DNA from: Polychytrium aggregatum
Taxonomy: Eukaryota; Chytridiomycota; Chytridiomycetes; Polychytriales
Direction: 5' to 3'
Length of the DNA: 64,000 nucleotides
NCBI RefSeq assembly: GCF_025602895.1
Contig: NW_026516213.1
Location: forward strand, 496,001 to 560,000
The translations under genes were made by a program, and so were the position numbers. Positions 22,415 to 33,055 of the stretch are shown piece after piece. Position 1 is the first letter of the stretch. Each line of letters starts with the position of its first letter. The notes beneath the pieces were generated by a model. The model saw only the letters and a program-made list of their open reading frames with translations, did no database searches and was not told the DNA's origin.

Positions 22415-24113
22415 ATGTTCTTCTCAAAGACCGCCGCCGCTTCCGCCCTGCTGCTCGCTTCCGGCTCGCTGGCCGCTGCCCAGACCTGCTCGACCGACGG
22501 CATGTACTGCACTGCTGCCGGCAGCAGCCCCAACTACACTTGGTGTGCCAGCGGCGCTGTCTACAACTTTGCCTGCTCTGCCGGCACCGTGTGCATCCAG
22601 AGCGGCAGCTCTGTCTACTGTGGTTTCTCGACTGTAAGTCTGCCTGGCCACAGCCATGCATGCGTCGACAACCGTTCGCGAATCACAGCCCGCACCAACG
22701 CATGAACTGTTCTCTTCCTCCAACAGGGCCCGGCCTCCAGCACCACCACCACCACCACCACCACCACCACCACCGCCAAGTCTAGCACCACCACTACCAC
22801 CACCACCGCCAAGTCTAGCACCACCACCACTACTACCACAAAGCCCACCACCACCACTACTACCACTACGACTACTACCAAGCCCACCACTACTACCACT
22901 ACTACTACCACCAAGCCTACCACCACCACTACTACTACTACCACCACCAAGACTACCTCTACTCCCTCGAGCACCCCCGTCTCTGGCAACTACACCCCCG
23001 TCAACGTCCGCAGCCGCCTTGGCAAGCTCAACATTGCTTACTGGGGTGCCAACGGCCAGTACGGCGAGAAATCTCTCCAGGCCACCTGCGCTGAAAACAA
23101 CTACGATGTCATCGTTGTGGCTTTCCTCGATACCTTTGGCCATGGCCAGGTTCCCCAGGTTCACCTTGACCACCCCTTCAACGAGACCACTGTCGGCATT
23201 CAGTACTGCCAGTCCACCGGCACTGCCGTCATTCTCTCGGCCGGTGGTGCCAATGCCGGTGGATCCAGCTTGTCTTCCAGCTCCGATGCCTCCAACTTTG
23301 CTACCCAGTTGTGGAACACCTTCCTCGGTGGCAACATCAACGACCCCACTCGCCCCTTCGGCACCGCCGTCTTTGACGGCTTCGATCTCGATATCGAGAA
23401 CGGCGCCAACGGCTACTACCCCGACTTTGTCAACACCTACCGCAGCCTTGCCCCCAAGGGCAGCTACTACCTCACCGCTGCTCCGCAGTGCTTCTACCCC
23501 GACGCCTCCCTTGGCAGCACCCTCTCCAGCGTCGGCGGCCAGTTCGACTGGGTCTCGGTCCAGTTCTACAACAACTGGTGCAGTGTAAGTATTCGTAGCA
23601 GCGAGAGGCTCAGGCTGTTCGAGTCGCCAGCGGTTCCCCGCAAAAACCGATCCGGCCGTCGTGGGCATCGCACTCACCCCTGCATCATCCTCCTCCCTCG
23701 CGACCACAGGCTGACAACTACCAGGCCGGCGATATCTCCAACATCAACGCCCGCTTCAACTACGATCAGTGGGATCAGCTCGCTGCCCAGGAAGGCTTCG
23801 ACCTTGCCCTCGGCCTCGCTGCCTCGACCGTCGCCGCTTCCTCTGGCTATGTCGCCCCCGCTGGAGTGGCCAACATTGTCAAGGAGATCCGTGCTACCTC
23901 TGGTGCCTCTTCTCGCTTCGGTAAGCATCCTGCAGCCAGCTTGCCTTTGTCGTTTGCAGCTCTGATCGCATGACTGCCACCGAGACTGTGCCCTGACTTT
24001 TGCACCCTTGTTTTCGCCTCCGTTTTCCAGCTGGTGTCATGTTCTGGTCGACGGCCCACGCCGACAACAACAACAACTTTGGTGGCGCCATCAAGACCAT
24101 CCTCCAGTCCTAA
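22415..24113 (+). CDS. Secreted GH18 chitinase A with N-terminal CBM19-like module
   Basis: Exons 22415-22633, 22727-23584, 23710-23920, 24031-24113; 456 residues. A signal peptide (about 1-23, ending SLAAAQ) precedes a six-Cys module (CSTDGMYC, WCASGAVYNFACSAGTVC, VYC) that resembles chitin-binding CBM19. Residues about 75-160 are a Thr-rich linker encoded by ACC/ACT repeats, with Lys-Pro/Lys-Ser breaks, probably heavily O-mannosylated. The GH18 barrel starts LGKLNIAYWG; ILSAGGANAG and the catalytic DGFDLDIE follow (acid Glu about residue 297), then YYLTAAPQCFYPD and FWSTAHADNN. The class III (hevamine-type) pattern implies endochitinase action on cell-wall or environmental chitin. Introns 2 and 3 are at the same codons as in genes B and C, showing descent by tandem duplication. 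Confidence 0.95.
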
Positions 24114-24746
24114 ACTGTTTCTGTTGAATAGCTGTGGTTACGATGAGCGCCTTTTCCCTCTCCGCCGCCATGCGCCATAGACTTGCTCCTTTCCCTATGC
24201 CCCTCCTCCTCTGTCTGTAATCCGCGCTGCCCCGCTTAATTCCCTGTACCCCCCTTGCGGCTGTATGTCTGTGGCGATCCTCTTGTCTGCCGAGCTGGTC
24301 CGATTCGTCCTGCAGCCGCGCCTGTGAATGAAGAGTAATAGTGAATCGCCTTGCCTCATATGGCCCTCTTTTACGACGGCAGTTCCCACAGCGAGCCACA
24401 AGCAGCAAGAGCCCCGCTGCAGGCCACGGTGTCTCCCAGCGCCCAGGGACTTGGTGCTGCACCCGTCCTTCTCCGCCAGGGCCCAACACCAGGGCATCGC
24501 CGGCGTACCCAGCCTCCGCGCTCTCCTCTGTGCAGGCTCTGTGCAGGCTCCGTCGACATGGAGCTCGGCGAAGAGGAAAGAGGGTCGTCCGGGTCCGGCT
24601 TCTTGCCCTCCGCATCCTCGCTGCTGGCTTGTGCGCTTCGGCTCGTCCTATAATACCCCGCCCGGCTACCCGAGATCGGACGGCTCAGCAAGCAAGCAAG
24701 CGAGCGAGCAAGCCCATCTCAGTTCTCCAGACATATCTCAGGACCC
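24114..24746. other. Intergenic region between chitinase genes A and B
   Basis: 633 bp with no supportable gene. It contains the gene A 3' UTR and the promoter of gene B. A short (aagcaagcgagc) run lies near 24690-24710. Confidence 0.6.
24648..24656 (+). promoter_or_regulatory. TATA-like box of chitinase gene B
   Basis: ctataatac, 99 bp upstream of the ATG at 24747. Confidence 0.6.
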
Positions 24747-27101
24747 ATGTCCATGCCCCGACCAAGGCTCCTCGCGAAGGCTGCCGTCCTCTGGCTCTCT
24801 CTGGCTCTCGGCGCTCATGCCTTTGTGGTCCGCGATCAGCATCGCCAGGGCTCTGCCCGCCAACAAACCGATGAGGACCGCCGCTCTGGACACGATTTTC
24901 AGCCGGGTTGCTACAACGCCTCGGCCTCCGAGTTGCTCGGCGTTGGCCCCTCGTTTGTGGGTCTTGCGAATCTCACACACACTGTGTGCGCCGATCTCTG
25001 TTCGGGCTACGAGTAAGCCGATGCGATACATGGCATGTCTTGGGCTGACGAGCCTCGCACCCTGTTGCCGGCTGTTTATGCATCTGCATGTTTCAACGAA
25101 CTTGACTTGGGTCCGAGTCCGCCACTGCAGCTGGACTCACATCGCTGATGCACTGGGCAGGTACTTTGGCCTCGAATCCGGATCCAGTTGCTTGTGCGGC
25201 CACATCTCCGAGCACGGCCCAGCATGCCGAGTCGCCGAGAGTCAGTGCAACACACCATGCACCGGCAACAGCCAGGAACTCTGCGGTGGCCAGAGCAGCA
25301 TCTGGATTTCCAAGGGCGATCGGCGGGGCGAGCATCATGAACCCTGTGATTCGACACATCGTCCAGGCATCGCTCCCACGGCCACGACCACTGATCCTCA
25401 GCAGAGCCTCAGCCAAGCAAATCCTGCACCAACGACCTCATCGCCCATTCCTGCATCGTCGCCGCTGCGGACTCGAACCAGGACCAGGACCAGGGCCCGG
25501 AGATCGAGAAAGCCCACCTCAAGTCTCCAGCCTCCACCAACCCAGACCACACTGGCGCTGACAACAACGCAAGGTGCAAGCCCAACCACCTCCACCAGTT
25601 CATCCAGTTCATCCAGTTCTTCCAGTTCTTCCAGCTCTTCCAGTTCTTCCAGTTCTTCCAGTTCACCCTCTCCCGCTCCGGCACCAGTGTCCCCATCCGG
25701 TCGTCCTGCAGGCTTTGTTGATTTGGCTTCAAGATATGGTCGCCTTAACATTGGATACTGGGGCTCGAAGTAAGTCGTTGCCCATTCTTCCATCGCCATG
25801 CGACTATTTGGCTCGAGTCCTGGGACTCATCAAACTTGGCTCGTCTCCCTGAAGCGCGGCATTTGGCGAAAAACCCCTCAGAGCCACTTGCGACGAGAAC
25901 AACTACGACGTTATCATTATAGGTACTGCTGGGTCCTTGGCCGTTCTTTCGCAGCCTTGTTCTGGCTGTTCTCTCGATACGCACTCGCCAACCTGCCTCC
26001 ACGTTTCGTCATGCTTTCACTGTGATGCGTATCCACCGCTTCCGCTCACCTATGCCTCTCGGCGCAGCTTTCCTGGATGTCTTTGGACATGGACAGATCC
26101 CTGAAGTCCATATCGACCACCCCCTCAACGACACCGGCGCTGACATCAAGTACTGCCAGTCCAAGAACATTGCCATCCTGCTCTCGGCCGGCGGTGCCAA
26201 TGCCGGGGCGTCCAGCCTTGCTTCAGCCGCCGATGCCACCGATTTCGCCGACAAGCTCTGGAACCTGTACTATGGAGGAAGCATCAGCAACCCCAGCAGG
26301 CCCTTTGGCGACGCCGTCCTCAACGGATTCGATTTGGATGTCGAGAATCTGCTTCCAAACTACTATGACACATTCATTACTTCCTTTCGAGCAGCCGGAG
26401 CGGCCAAGGGCAGGTACTATGTGACCGCAGCGCCACAGTGCTTCTATCCCGACGGCTCTGTCGGCCCCACGCTGTCCAGCGTCGGGAGCGAGTTTGACTG
26501 GATCTCAGTGCAGTTCTACAACAATTGGTGCAGCGTAAGTGCAAATCCAAACGCAGTCAGGACGATCCGCCCACTTGGCAGCGACACCACGACCGCCAGG
26601 AGGAGGAGAGTATCAAATGCACTCGCTGACTGACACGTCCGTCGCCGTCCATCGCCGTCCAACTCGCAGCCCGACAACTACCACGCCGGCGATATCACCA
26701 ACATTGGCGCACGCTTCAACTACGACCAATGGGACCAATTTGCCGCAGCCCAGGGCTTCAAGGTCGCTCTGGGCCTGGCTGCCTCGACTGTCGCCGGCAC
26801 GGGGTACATTCCCCCGGCGAGCGTTGCCTCCATCGTCAAAGAGATACGATCAACACGCGGGGCGTCATCCCGCTTCGGTAAGTGATGCTGGCGGGCAGGT
26901 GTGCAACCGGAGGCGCCATGCAGACCATGCAGACCATGCAGACCATGCAGACCATGCAGACCATGCAGATCATGCAGACCGTGTTGGCCGTGCTGACCAT
27001 GTCCCGGCTCTCCTTCAGCCGGCATCATGTTCTGGTCGACGGCCCACGCCGACAACAACAGCAACTTTGGTGCTGCCACCAAGGCCATCTTACAGGCGTA
27101 A
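24747..27101 (+). CDS. GH18 chitinase B with N-terminal WSC domain and Ser-rich linker
   Basis: Exons 24747-25012, 25161-25769, 25855-25922, 26068-26534, 26670-26877, 27019-27101; 566 residues. A signal peptide (about 1-25, ALGAHA) is followed by a WSC domain split by intron 1: GCYNASASELL, CADLCSGYEYFGLES, CLCGH, CNTPCTGNSQELCGG. WSC domains bind carbohydrate, including beta-glucan. A Thr/Pro region and a Ser run of more than 20 residues lead to the GH18 domain (YGRLNIGYWGSN...). The catalytic motif reads NGFDLDVE: the first Asp of DxxDxDxE is Asn, while the acid Glu is kept. Two extra introns (25770-25854 and 25923-26067) split the start of the barrel and are absent from genes A and C. The last two introns coincide with theirs. 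Confidence 0.93.
26917..26979. repeat. 9-bp tandem repeat in an intron of chitinase B
   Basis: About seven copies of catgcagac lie in the intron 26878-27018, between donor and polypyrimidine tract. Confidence 0.85.
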
Positions 27102-27908
27102 CAGCATCAGAGTCCACTCGTCCGGCGTCGTCCGCAAGCCCGCGCCGCTTTGTCCACCCACATGCGCTTGCACAGCTGATGTACATCGCACCTCCCCTGA
27201 ATATATTGAACCAGAGCACGGCGACGACCATGGCTGGCGTTTGCCGACACACCAAACCGGGCCAAGGTTGCCCTGCCTGGAGGCCAGTCTTTCCCGGCCA
27301 GCAAAGAGCATCGTCACGAGCGAGATGCAGGCAGACAGGGCGAGCCGAGCAGCAGTCGCCTGACGATGACCGCTCTGCTGGATGCACCAGCACACGACTG
27401 CACGGGACCATGTCCTCGCGATCCAAACCCTATTCTGGCTTGCCCGTCCTGGCCATTCCCGATGCTGGCCGAGTCGGCCGCGATCCCCCATCCCCATGGA
27501 TGCCACCGCGACCCCCCCGGTCCTTGCTTCGCCATGGGCACATGTCCCGGGGTCGGTCACCTGCCCAGCGAGGCCCGGGTCCTTGCGCAGAGCTGTGGAA
27601 CGTGCACACCGAACGTGACCGTCCTGTGCGAGACCGCACCGGCATGGGCGCCCCCACCAGTCGTCCCCACTCACACGAGCGTCCCAAGCACAAGCACACC
27701 TCGCCGCAAACAAGGCTGCTCGCTGGCACGATGCTGAGCACTGTACTCCTGGTGCTCCCGCCATGTACATCTCGTGACGGTGCTGGTCCGGATGATAAAA
27801 GGACGAACTCGAGCCCGGCCCTTTCGAAGCACACTCCAGCTCGCTCGTCCGCCCGTCTCTCGGCTTTCTTCCCCCTTCCTGCTGCCTCTGCCCTCTGTCG
27901 CCTCGGCC
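27102..27908. other. Intergenic region between chitinase genes B and C
   Basis: 807 bp, no supportable gene. It includes the promoter of gene C. Confidence 0.6.
27794..27802 (+). promoter_or_regulatory. TATA-like box of chitinase gene C
   Basis: gataaaagg, 115 bp upstream of the ATG at 27909. Confidence 0.6.
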
Positions 27909-29620
27909 ATGCTGTCGCTTTCCAAGCTCGCTCCTGTTTCGCTCCTGCTCGCCGCCCTGTCCTCGGCCTCGGTCTCCGCCCAGACCTGCACCGACGGATA
28001 CTCGTGCGATGCCTCGGGCGTCTCGCCCAACATCAAGTGGTGCGCCGGCGGCACGGTCTACAACTTTGTCTGCTCTGCCGGCACGGTCTGCGTCCAAAAC
28101 GGATCGTCGGTCTATTGCGGATTCCCCTCCGTGAGTACAATCGCTGCCGCCATGGGTGAGGGCGGCTGAGGCCCAGCATCGCTGGGATGTGGCACTGATC
28201 CTCGTTCTCGTATTCTGCTGTTGCCTCTATCTGCAGGTCCAGACAACTGCTGCTTCGCCCAAGGTTACCACCACTTCCACCACGACTACCGCCCGACCCA
28301 CCACCACCTCTACCCCTGTCAAGACCACCACCACTACAAAGCCCACCACCACCACTACTACTACCACTACTACTACCACTACTACTACCACCACCCCTGC
28401 CAGAACCACCACAACCACCACTACCTCGACTCCGTCGGCCTCGCCCAACCCCAATCCCGGCAACTACACCCCTGTCGATGTCCGCGGCCGCATGGGCAAG
28501 CTCAACATTGGCTACTGGGGCGCCAACGGCCAGTACGGCGAAAAGACTCTTCGCGACACCTGCGATGAGAACAACTACGACGTCATCATGATGGCCTTCC
28601 TTGATGTGTACGGCCACGGCCAGGTTCCCCAGATCCACATCGACCACCCCATCAGCTCCACTGCCGCTGACATCAAGTACTGCCAGTCCAAGAACATTGC
28701 CGTCATCCTCTCGGCCGGCGGCGCCAATGCCGGCGCTTCCAGTCTCGGCTCTGCTGCCGATGCCTCCGACTTTGCCAACCGATTGTGGAACACCTTCTTT
28801 GGCGGCAACGTCAACGACCCCTCCCGCCCCTTCGGCACCGCCGTCCTCGACGGCTTCGATCTCGACATTGAGAACAACGCCCCGGCCAACTACGACGTCT
28901 TTGCCAATGCCTTCCGTGCCGCCGGCGCCACAAAGGGCAAATACTACCTCACCGCTGCTCCGCAGTGCTTCTACCCCGACAGCTCCGTTGGCCCTGCCCT
29001 CTCCAATGCCGGCAGCCAGTTCGACTGGGTGGCCCCTCAGTTCTACCAGAACTGGTGTAGCGTAAGTATCCGAACCGACCCCCGAGCTCTCTTGGCTTGG
29101 ACACTGTGCGAAGCAGGAACATCCGCGGCTGTCATCTGTATTTGAGTGCAGGACAAGTGCCCCTTTGATCGCCAACGCTCACTGTTGCGTCTTTTCATCT
29201 GCCCTACTCTCTTCAGGCTGACAACTACAAGTCTGGCGATATCTCTGATATCAACGCCCGCTTCAACTATGCCCAGTGGGACCAATTTGCCTCCCAGCAG
29301 GGCTTCAAGGTCGCCCTCGGCCTGCCTGCCTCGACGGTTGCTGGATCTGGCTATGTCGCCCCCGCTGGAGTGGCCAACATTGTCAAGGAGATCCGTGCCA
29401 ATGCTGGGGCCTCCTCTCGCTTCGGTATGTATCATCGGAATCGCTTATCCTGTCGTTATGGACGCTGCACGAGTTGGTCGCAAGTCTATCGCTCAAGACA
29501 CACGGACTCATATGCCACCTCTGTCTTCACCCTCCAGCCGGCATCATGTTCTGGTCAACAGCCCATGCCGACAACAACGGCAACTTTGGCGCCGCAACCA
29601 AGGCCATCCTGCAGGCTTAA
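27909..29620 (+). CDS. Secreted GH18 chitinase C with N-terminal CBM19-like module
   Basis: Exons 27909-28130, 28237-29061, 29217-29424, 29538-29620; 445 residues. Signal peptide about 1-24 (SSASVSAQ); a six-Cys CBM19-like module (CTDGYSCDASG, WCAGGTVYNFVCSAGTVC, VYC) almost the same as in gene A; a Thr-rich linker; then GH18 from MGKLNIGYWGANGQYGEK. Catalytic DGFDLDIE is complete (acid Glu near residue 286), followed by YYLTAAPQCFYPD, ADNYKSGDISDINARFNY and FWSTAHADNNGNFG. Same four-exon structure as gene A, so A and C are the closest pair, with B the diverged member between them. Probably an extracellular or wall-bound endochitinase. Confidence 0.95.
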
Positions 29621-29757
29621 TCTTCTTGGCTCCGACTGGCTGTGGGTCGTATCTGCGATTCGTACCCTGCCTTCATCGCCCTGGCGCCGCCTGCTATATC
29701 TCTCTCTAAACGAACCTCAGAAAATATGCACAACTAGCTTACCTTAATATATATTCC

Positions 29758-29763
29758 AATAAA
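29758..29763 (+). terminator. Polyadenylation signal of chitinase C
   Basis: aataaa within an AT-rich stretch (ttaatatatattccaataaa), 138 bp after the stop codon. Confidence 0.55.
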
Positions 29764-29835
29764 AAACGAGACACCCGTGTTTTTGACGATTGATCAAATA
29801 TTTTGCTACCCAATACAATCGCGCGCTGGCCACTC

Positions 29836-29954
29836 GATTGCCAACCAGGACGGGAAACAATCTCACGGCTTGCTCGCTGGGGGCTACAGTCAGTCAGCGG
29901 GTTTCAGACATCTGAAGCCAGGAAGGAACTGTCCCGTTTCGCTATGAATCGACT
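29836..29954 (-). repeat. 118-bp dispersed repeat, copy 1 (inverted relative to copy 2)
   Basis: Read on the minus strand, 29954-29917 and 29873-29836 match 36312-36348 and 36392-36429 on the plus strand. The first block is about 37 bp with one mismatch (contains agcgaaacgggacagttcct). The second is 38 bp with about three mismatches (contains gattgtttcccgtcctggtt). The spacer between blocks is the same length in both copies but diverged. Confidence 0.85.
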
Positions 29955-30208
29955 GTAATATATATTGACCCTTGTGAGTGACATACTGCGCGATCAAGTC
30001 CAGACACTTCTCCAACCAGCTCCGCAACAGTTGAGGGTGTTTGCGCAAGCTGCTCTCTTGATTCCACATGGTCGGCATTGTGTATGCGGTTGCGGACCAG
30101 CGACGAGACTGGATGCGAAGACACTGCAATCCGTACTTCCAGAGCCATGTATTCTAGCGCTTCAGCACATATCCTCGGACGAGGCAGTCGACTCCTCTCC
30201 ACGGGCGG

Positions 30209-31991
30209 TCATAGGTCGATGCATAGGATGCCGCCCAGCCCGTCACCCATGCCGCGCTCATAGAAGCGGTACTGGTTCTCGACCAGAAACCGCTTGACGA
30301 GCGGACGGAGCTTCTCACGGCCTTGCGAGTGGTGGCCGGTGCCGGTGATGATCTGAAGGGTCCGGTGCGTGCCTCGACGGGCAATCTCCCGCTTGAGGGT
30401 CTCGAGTCGCTGAGAGAGGAAATGAATAGCTTCGCTCGGATGCAAACCATGCAAGTCGATTGTGCATCGAGCCTCTCCGGCAGAGTCGCTTTCGTTTCGG
30501 TGCTGGAAGGTCGCTTCGGCTGCCTGCCAGTTCAGGGCTTCCACTGATGGATTCGGTATCGGCGGTGCACGGAGGGCAAGAGCGTTGGCGAGAAGTAGAC
30601 ATGGGTATCAGACAAGCATCACAAATAGATCCACTGAACCAAAGCCCATGCGGCCTTCCTCCCCTGCCCTTGCACACACTCTCCCACCAGTCGTTCGCCA
30701 TCGGCCAACACTTACTCTGCTCATTCAGCTTGTGTGCTTGCAAGGACAGTGCCTTGGCGGCGCCCCGGTTGCCTGATACATATGCCTGCGTGGCACTGAG
30801 GGAGGTACATGGCTCATCAATCCAGGCCGAACTCGGCTGTGTCCTCTTCGTGCAGCACTCCAAGTAGCGCTCCGTGCAGCATCCCCGAGCAGCAGCAGCA
30901 GCAGCATGCGTCGTCTCGCCACTCTCAGCCAAGCACATTCACATACAGCTGGAAGAGCTTGTTACGGGCCACGGCGACTTCCTTTGCTTCTTCGCGGAAC
31001 TTGTCATATTGGGCCGCCAGGGTGTCGCCTGTCTCCCGCCAATCGAGCCGACTGCCTCCACTTGCGCGGTGTCGTTGGTGCGCTTTTGCCCGAGATGTGG
31101 TCAGTTCCGAGGCCACAAACTTGGCCCGGATCGGCTTGGCAGCAACTGAAGGCAGCGGCTGGGTGCCGTACAGGGCATTTGCGGGCGCGACCGATGGGAC
31201 CTTGGCGACGGCTCCGGCAAAGTTGGACGGTGTGCGAAGGTCAATCGCACGGACGTGCTTGGAAGTAGCTGCAGGCCCAGAGGCAGATGATGACTTGTTC
31301 GGTCCGCCCAAGGATGGGAACTCGTCGAGGCTGTTGATGGGCACCGATGGTTTGCTGGTCGGCCTTGGGTTTGGCCGGATACTCGCCGATGCCGCAGACT
31401 TGTGCTCAACAGCGTTCGAGAGCCGACCGGCAAGATCGGCACCATGGACAAACTCGCAACCGCTGCCCTTGGAGCAGAAGCCTTTGGCCCAAAACTTGCA
31501 GATGACATCCCGGGTATCGTGCGAATACCAGCAATCTGAGCGATAGCAACCTCCGGCAAGGAAATGCCGGCAGATGGTCCGAGAGCCCGCTGTAGCTGAT
31601 GCTGGTGTTGGTGTTGGTGTTGGTGTTGGTGTTGGTGCTGATGCTGGTGCTGGTGTTGGTAATGGGGCCAGCAGTTGGCTGGTCTTCTGATCCTCAGTAT
31701 CGACGCAAAGGCGGTCAAGAATCTGCGAGATATCTGACCACAGGTTGAGTAGTGCCATAGGGCAAGCATGGGGTCGGAATCCATGGTCAGAGTACGGGAT
31801 CGGACGCCGATTCATCGGTCGCAATGATGGATGACAGTCGAGATTCGAAGCAATCCAGCGCCAGCACGCTACCAAGAAGCAGACATCTCACCATAGTTGC
31901 AGTCCCGAACGATGGCATCGATACGATCCACGTCCAGGTCGCTGAAGACGGTTTGAATCATCTCCATCAAGGTCAGGGACATGAGCGTCGG

Positions 31992-32022
<31 letters not shown>

Positions 32023-32324
32023 GGATTGCCATGAATATCGGCGGCGCCTTGTTTGCCACTTGGATCAATCCCGCCTTCTGCATCATCCTCATGGTATCCG
32101 TCTTGTTCATCGTCTTCGGGGTATACTTGGCACTCTTCACCGTCATAGTATTCACCATCATCATAGTATTCACTATCGTCGTGATATTCACGATGCTCGT
32201 CGCCAGCATCGCGGTTGTCCTCGTCGTCAATGTATGCCAGCGCTTCGTTGCGGCCGCTCTCCGGCATCGATACCGGTGGCGCAAAGGGACTAAACTCGGC
32301 TGCCTTCAGATTGAATTTGTGCAT
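30209..32324 (-). CDS. CUE, CCCH zinc-finger, DUF1771 and SMR domain protein (Cue2/N4BP2-like)
   Basis: Exons (minus) 32324-31892, 31733-30947, 30795-30716, 30543-30209; 544 residues in frame. Residues about 30-110 are acidic and Tyr-rich. A CUE-type helix bundle spans the first intron (MEMIQTVFSDLDVDRIDAIV, CNYDISQILDRL). Two CCCH fingers follow (CRHFLAGGCYRSDCWYSH and CKFWAKGFCSKGSGCEFVH) after a Thr-Pro repeat. DUF1771 is spread over three exons (YDKFREEAKEVAVARNKLFQ, ATQAYVSGNRGAAKALS, HKLNEQMEALNWQAAEATF). The C-terminal SMR domain has IDLHGLHPSEAIHFL and ITGTGHHSQG. SMR proteins of this kind cut mRNA in no-go decay (yeast Cue2) or nick nucleic acid. The ubiquitin-binding CUE and RNA-binding CCCH fingers fit recruitment to stalled, ubiquitinated ribosomes. 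That role is inferred. Confidence 0.9.
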
Positions 32325-33055
32325 GATGTCGGGGGGCCAGGACGGTGGTGGACAGAGAGCGGCTTGGTCGTTTGGGGGGGGGGAGATGAAGTGGAGGAGG
32401 AAACGGACGAAAGTGTCTGGGCAAGCCTGTCTCGCTCTTGCCGAGAACAGACGAGAGCAGCCGAGACGACAGCGAGGCGCGGGCCAGAGACGCCCATGGA
32501 GCAGTCAAAGTTCTCACCACACCCAAAACCTGCCTTCTCGATGCGCTTCGAAAAATGATCTGTATTCAACATGGCAGACAGCCAGGGGGAGGGTAGAAAG
32601 CGTCTGCACCACGGGCCAGGGAGTGGGGAGAGAGAGGGCAGTGTGGTCGAGAAGAATTCAACGGCAAGTGGCGGAGACCACAGAGTCGCTCGTAGGCAGA
32701 GGCTGAAAGTACAAAGAGAACGCCGTCTTCTACCGGATGTAATTTTTTTGTGGGGGTTTGTATGCTGTTTTGTATCAAAGTTGTTGAAGCACGGGGTGTG
32801 CCTTCGGTTTGGCATGGTTCTTTTTTTTTTTGCATTTTGTGCGATATGGGTCGTCTTGATGGGCCCTGGGTGTGGTTGGAACGCTGCGGCTGCCAGAATG
32901 TCGCGAATAGCAGCAGCGTAATGGGTTGAGGACGGCTGCCTTGACGCCATGGGCGTGTCCCTGGCAGAGCCGTCCAAAGCTTGGGACAAAAGCAAGGCCA
33001 CCGGAAGCTGCCTGGAACGAGCGCAGGCGAGACGGGCTTGCGTGGGATGGTCCGA
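32325..33055. other. Intergenic region with homopolymer tracts
   Basis: 731 bp upstream of the SMR gene and downstream of the cyclin gene. It contains poly-G (near 32375), poly-T (near 32748 and 32820) and GA-rich stretches. No supportable gene. Confidence 0.6.

Noticed and set aside
22424-23707. 427-codon Gly/Val-rich minus-strand frame opposite chitinase A
   Set aside because: Antisense shadow of the Thr-repeat and GH18 exons.
29145-29747. Plus-strand frames overlapping the last chitinase C exons
   Set aside because: Out of frame with the GH18 domain; they are shadows of exons 3 and 4.
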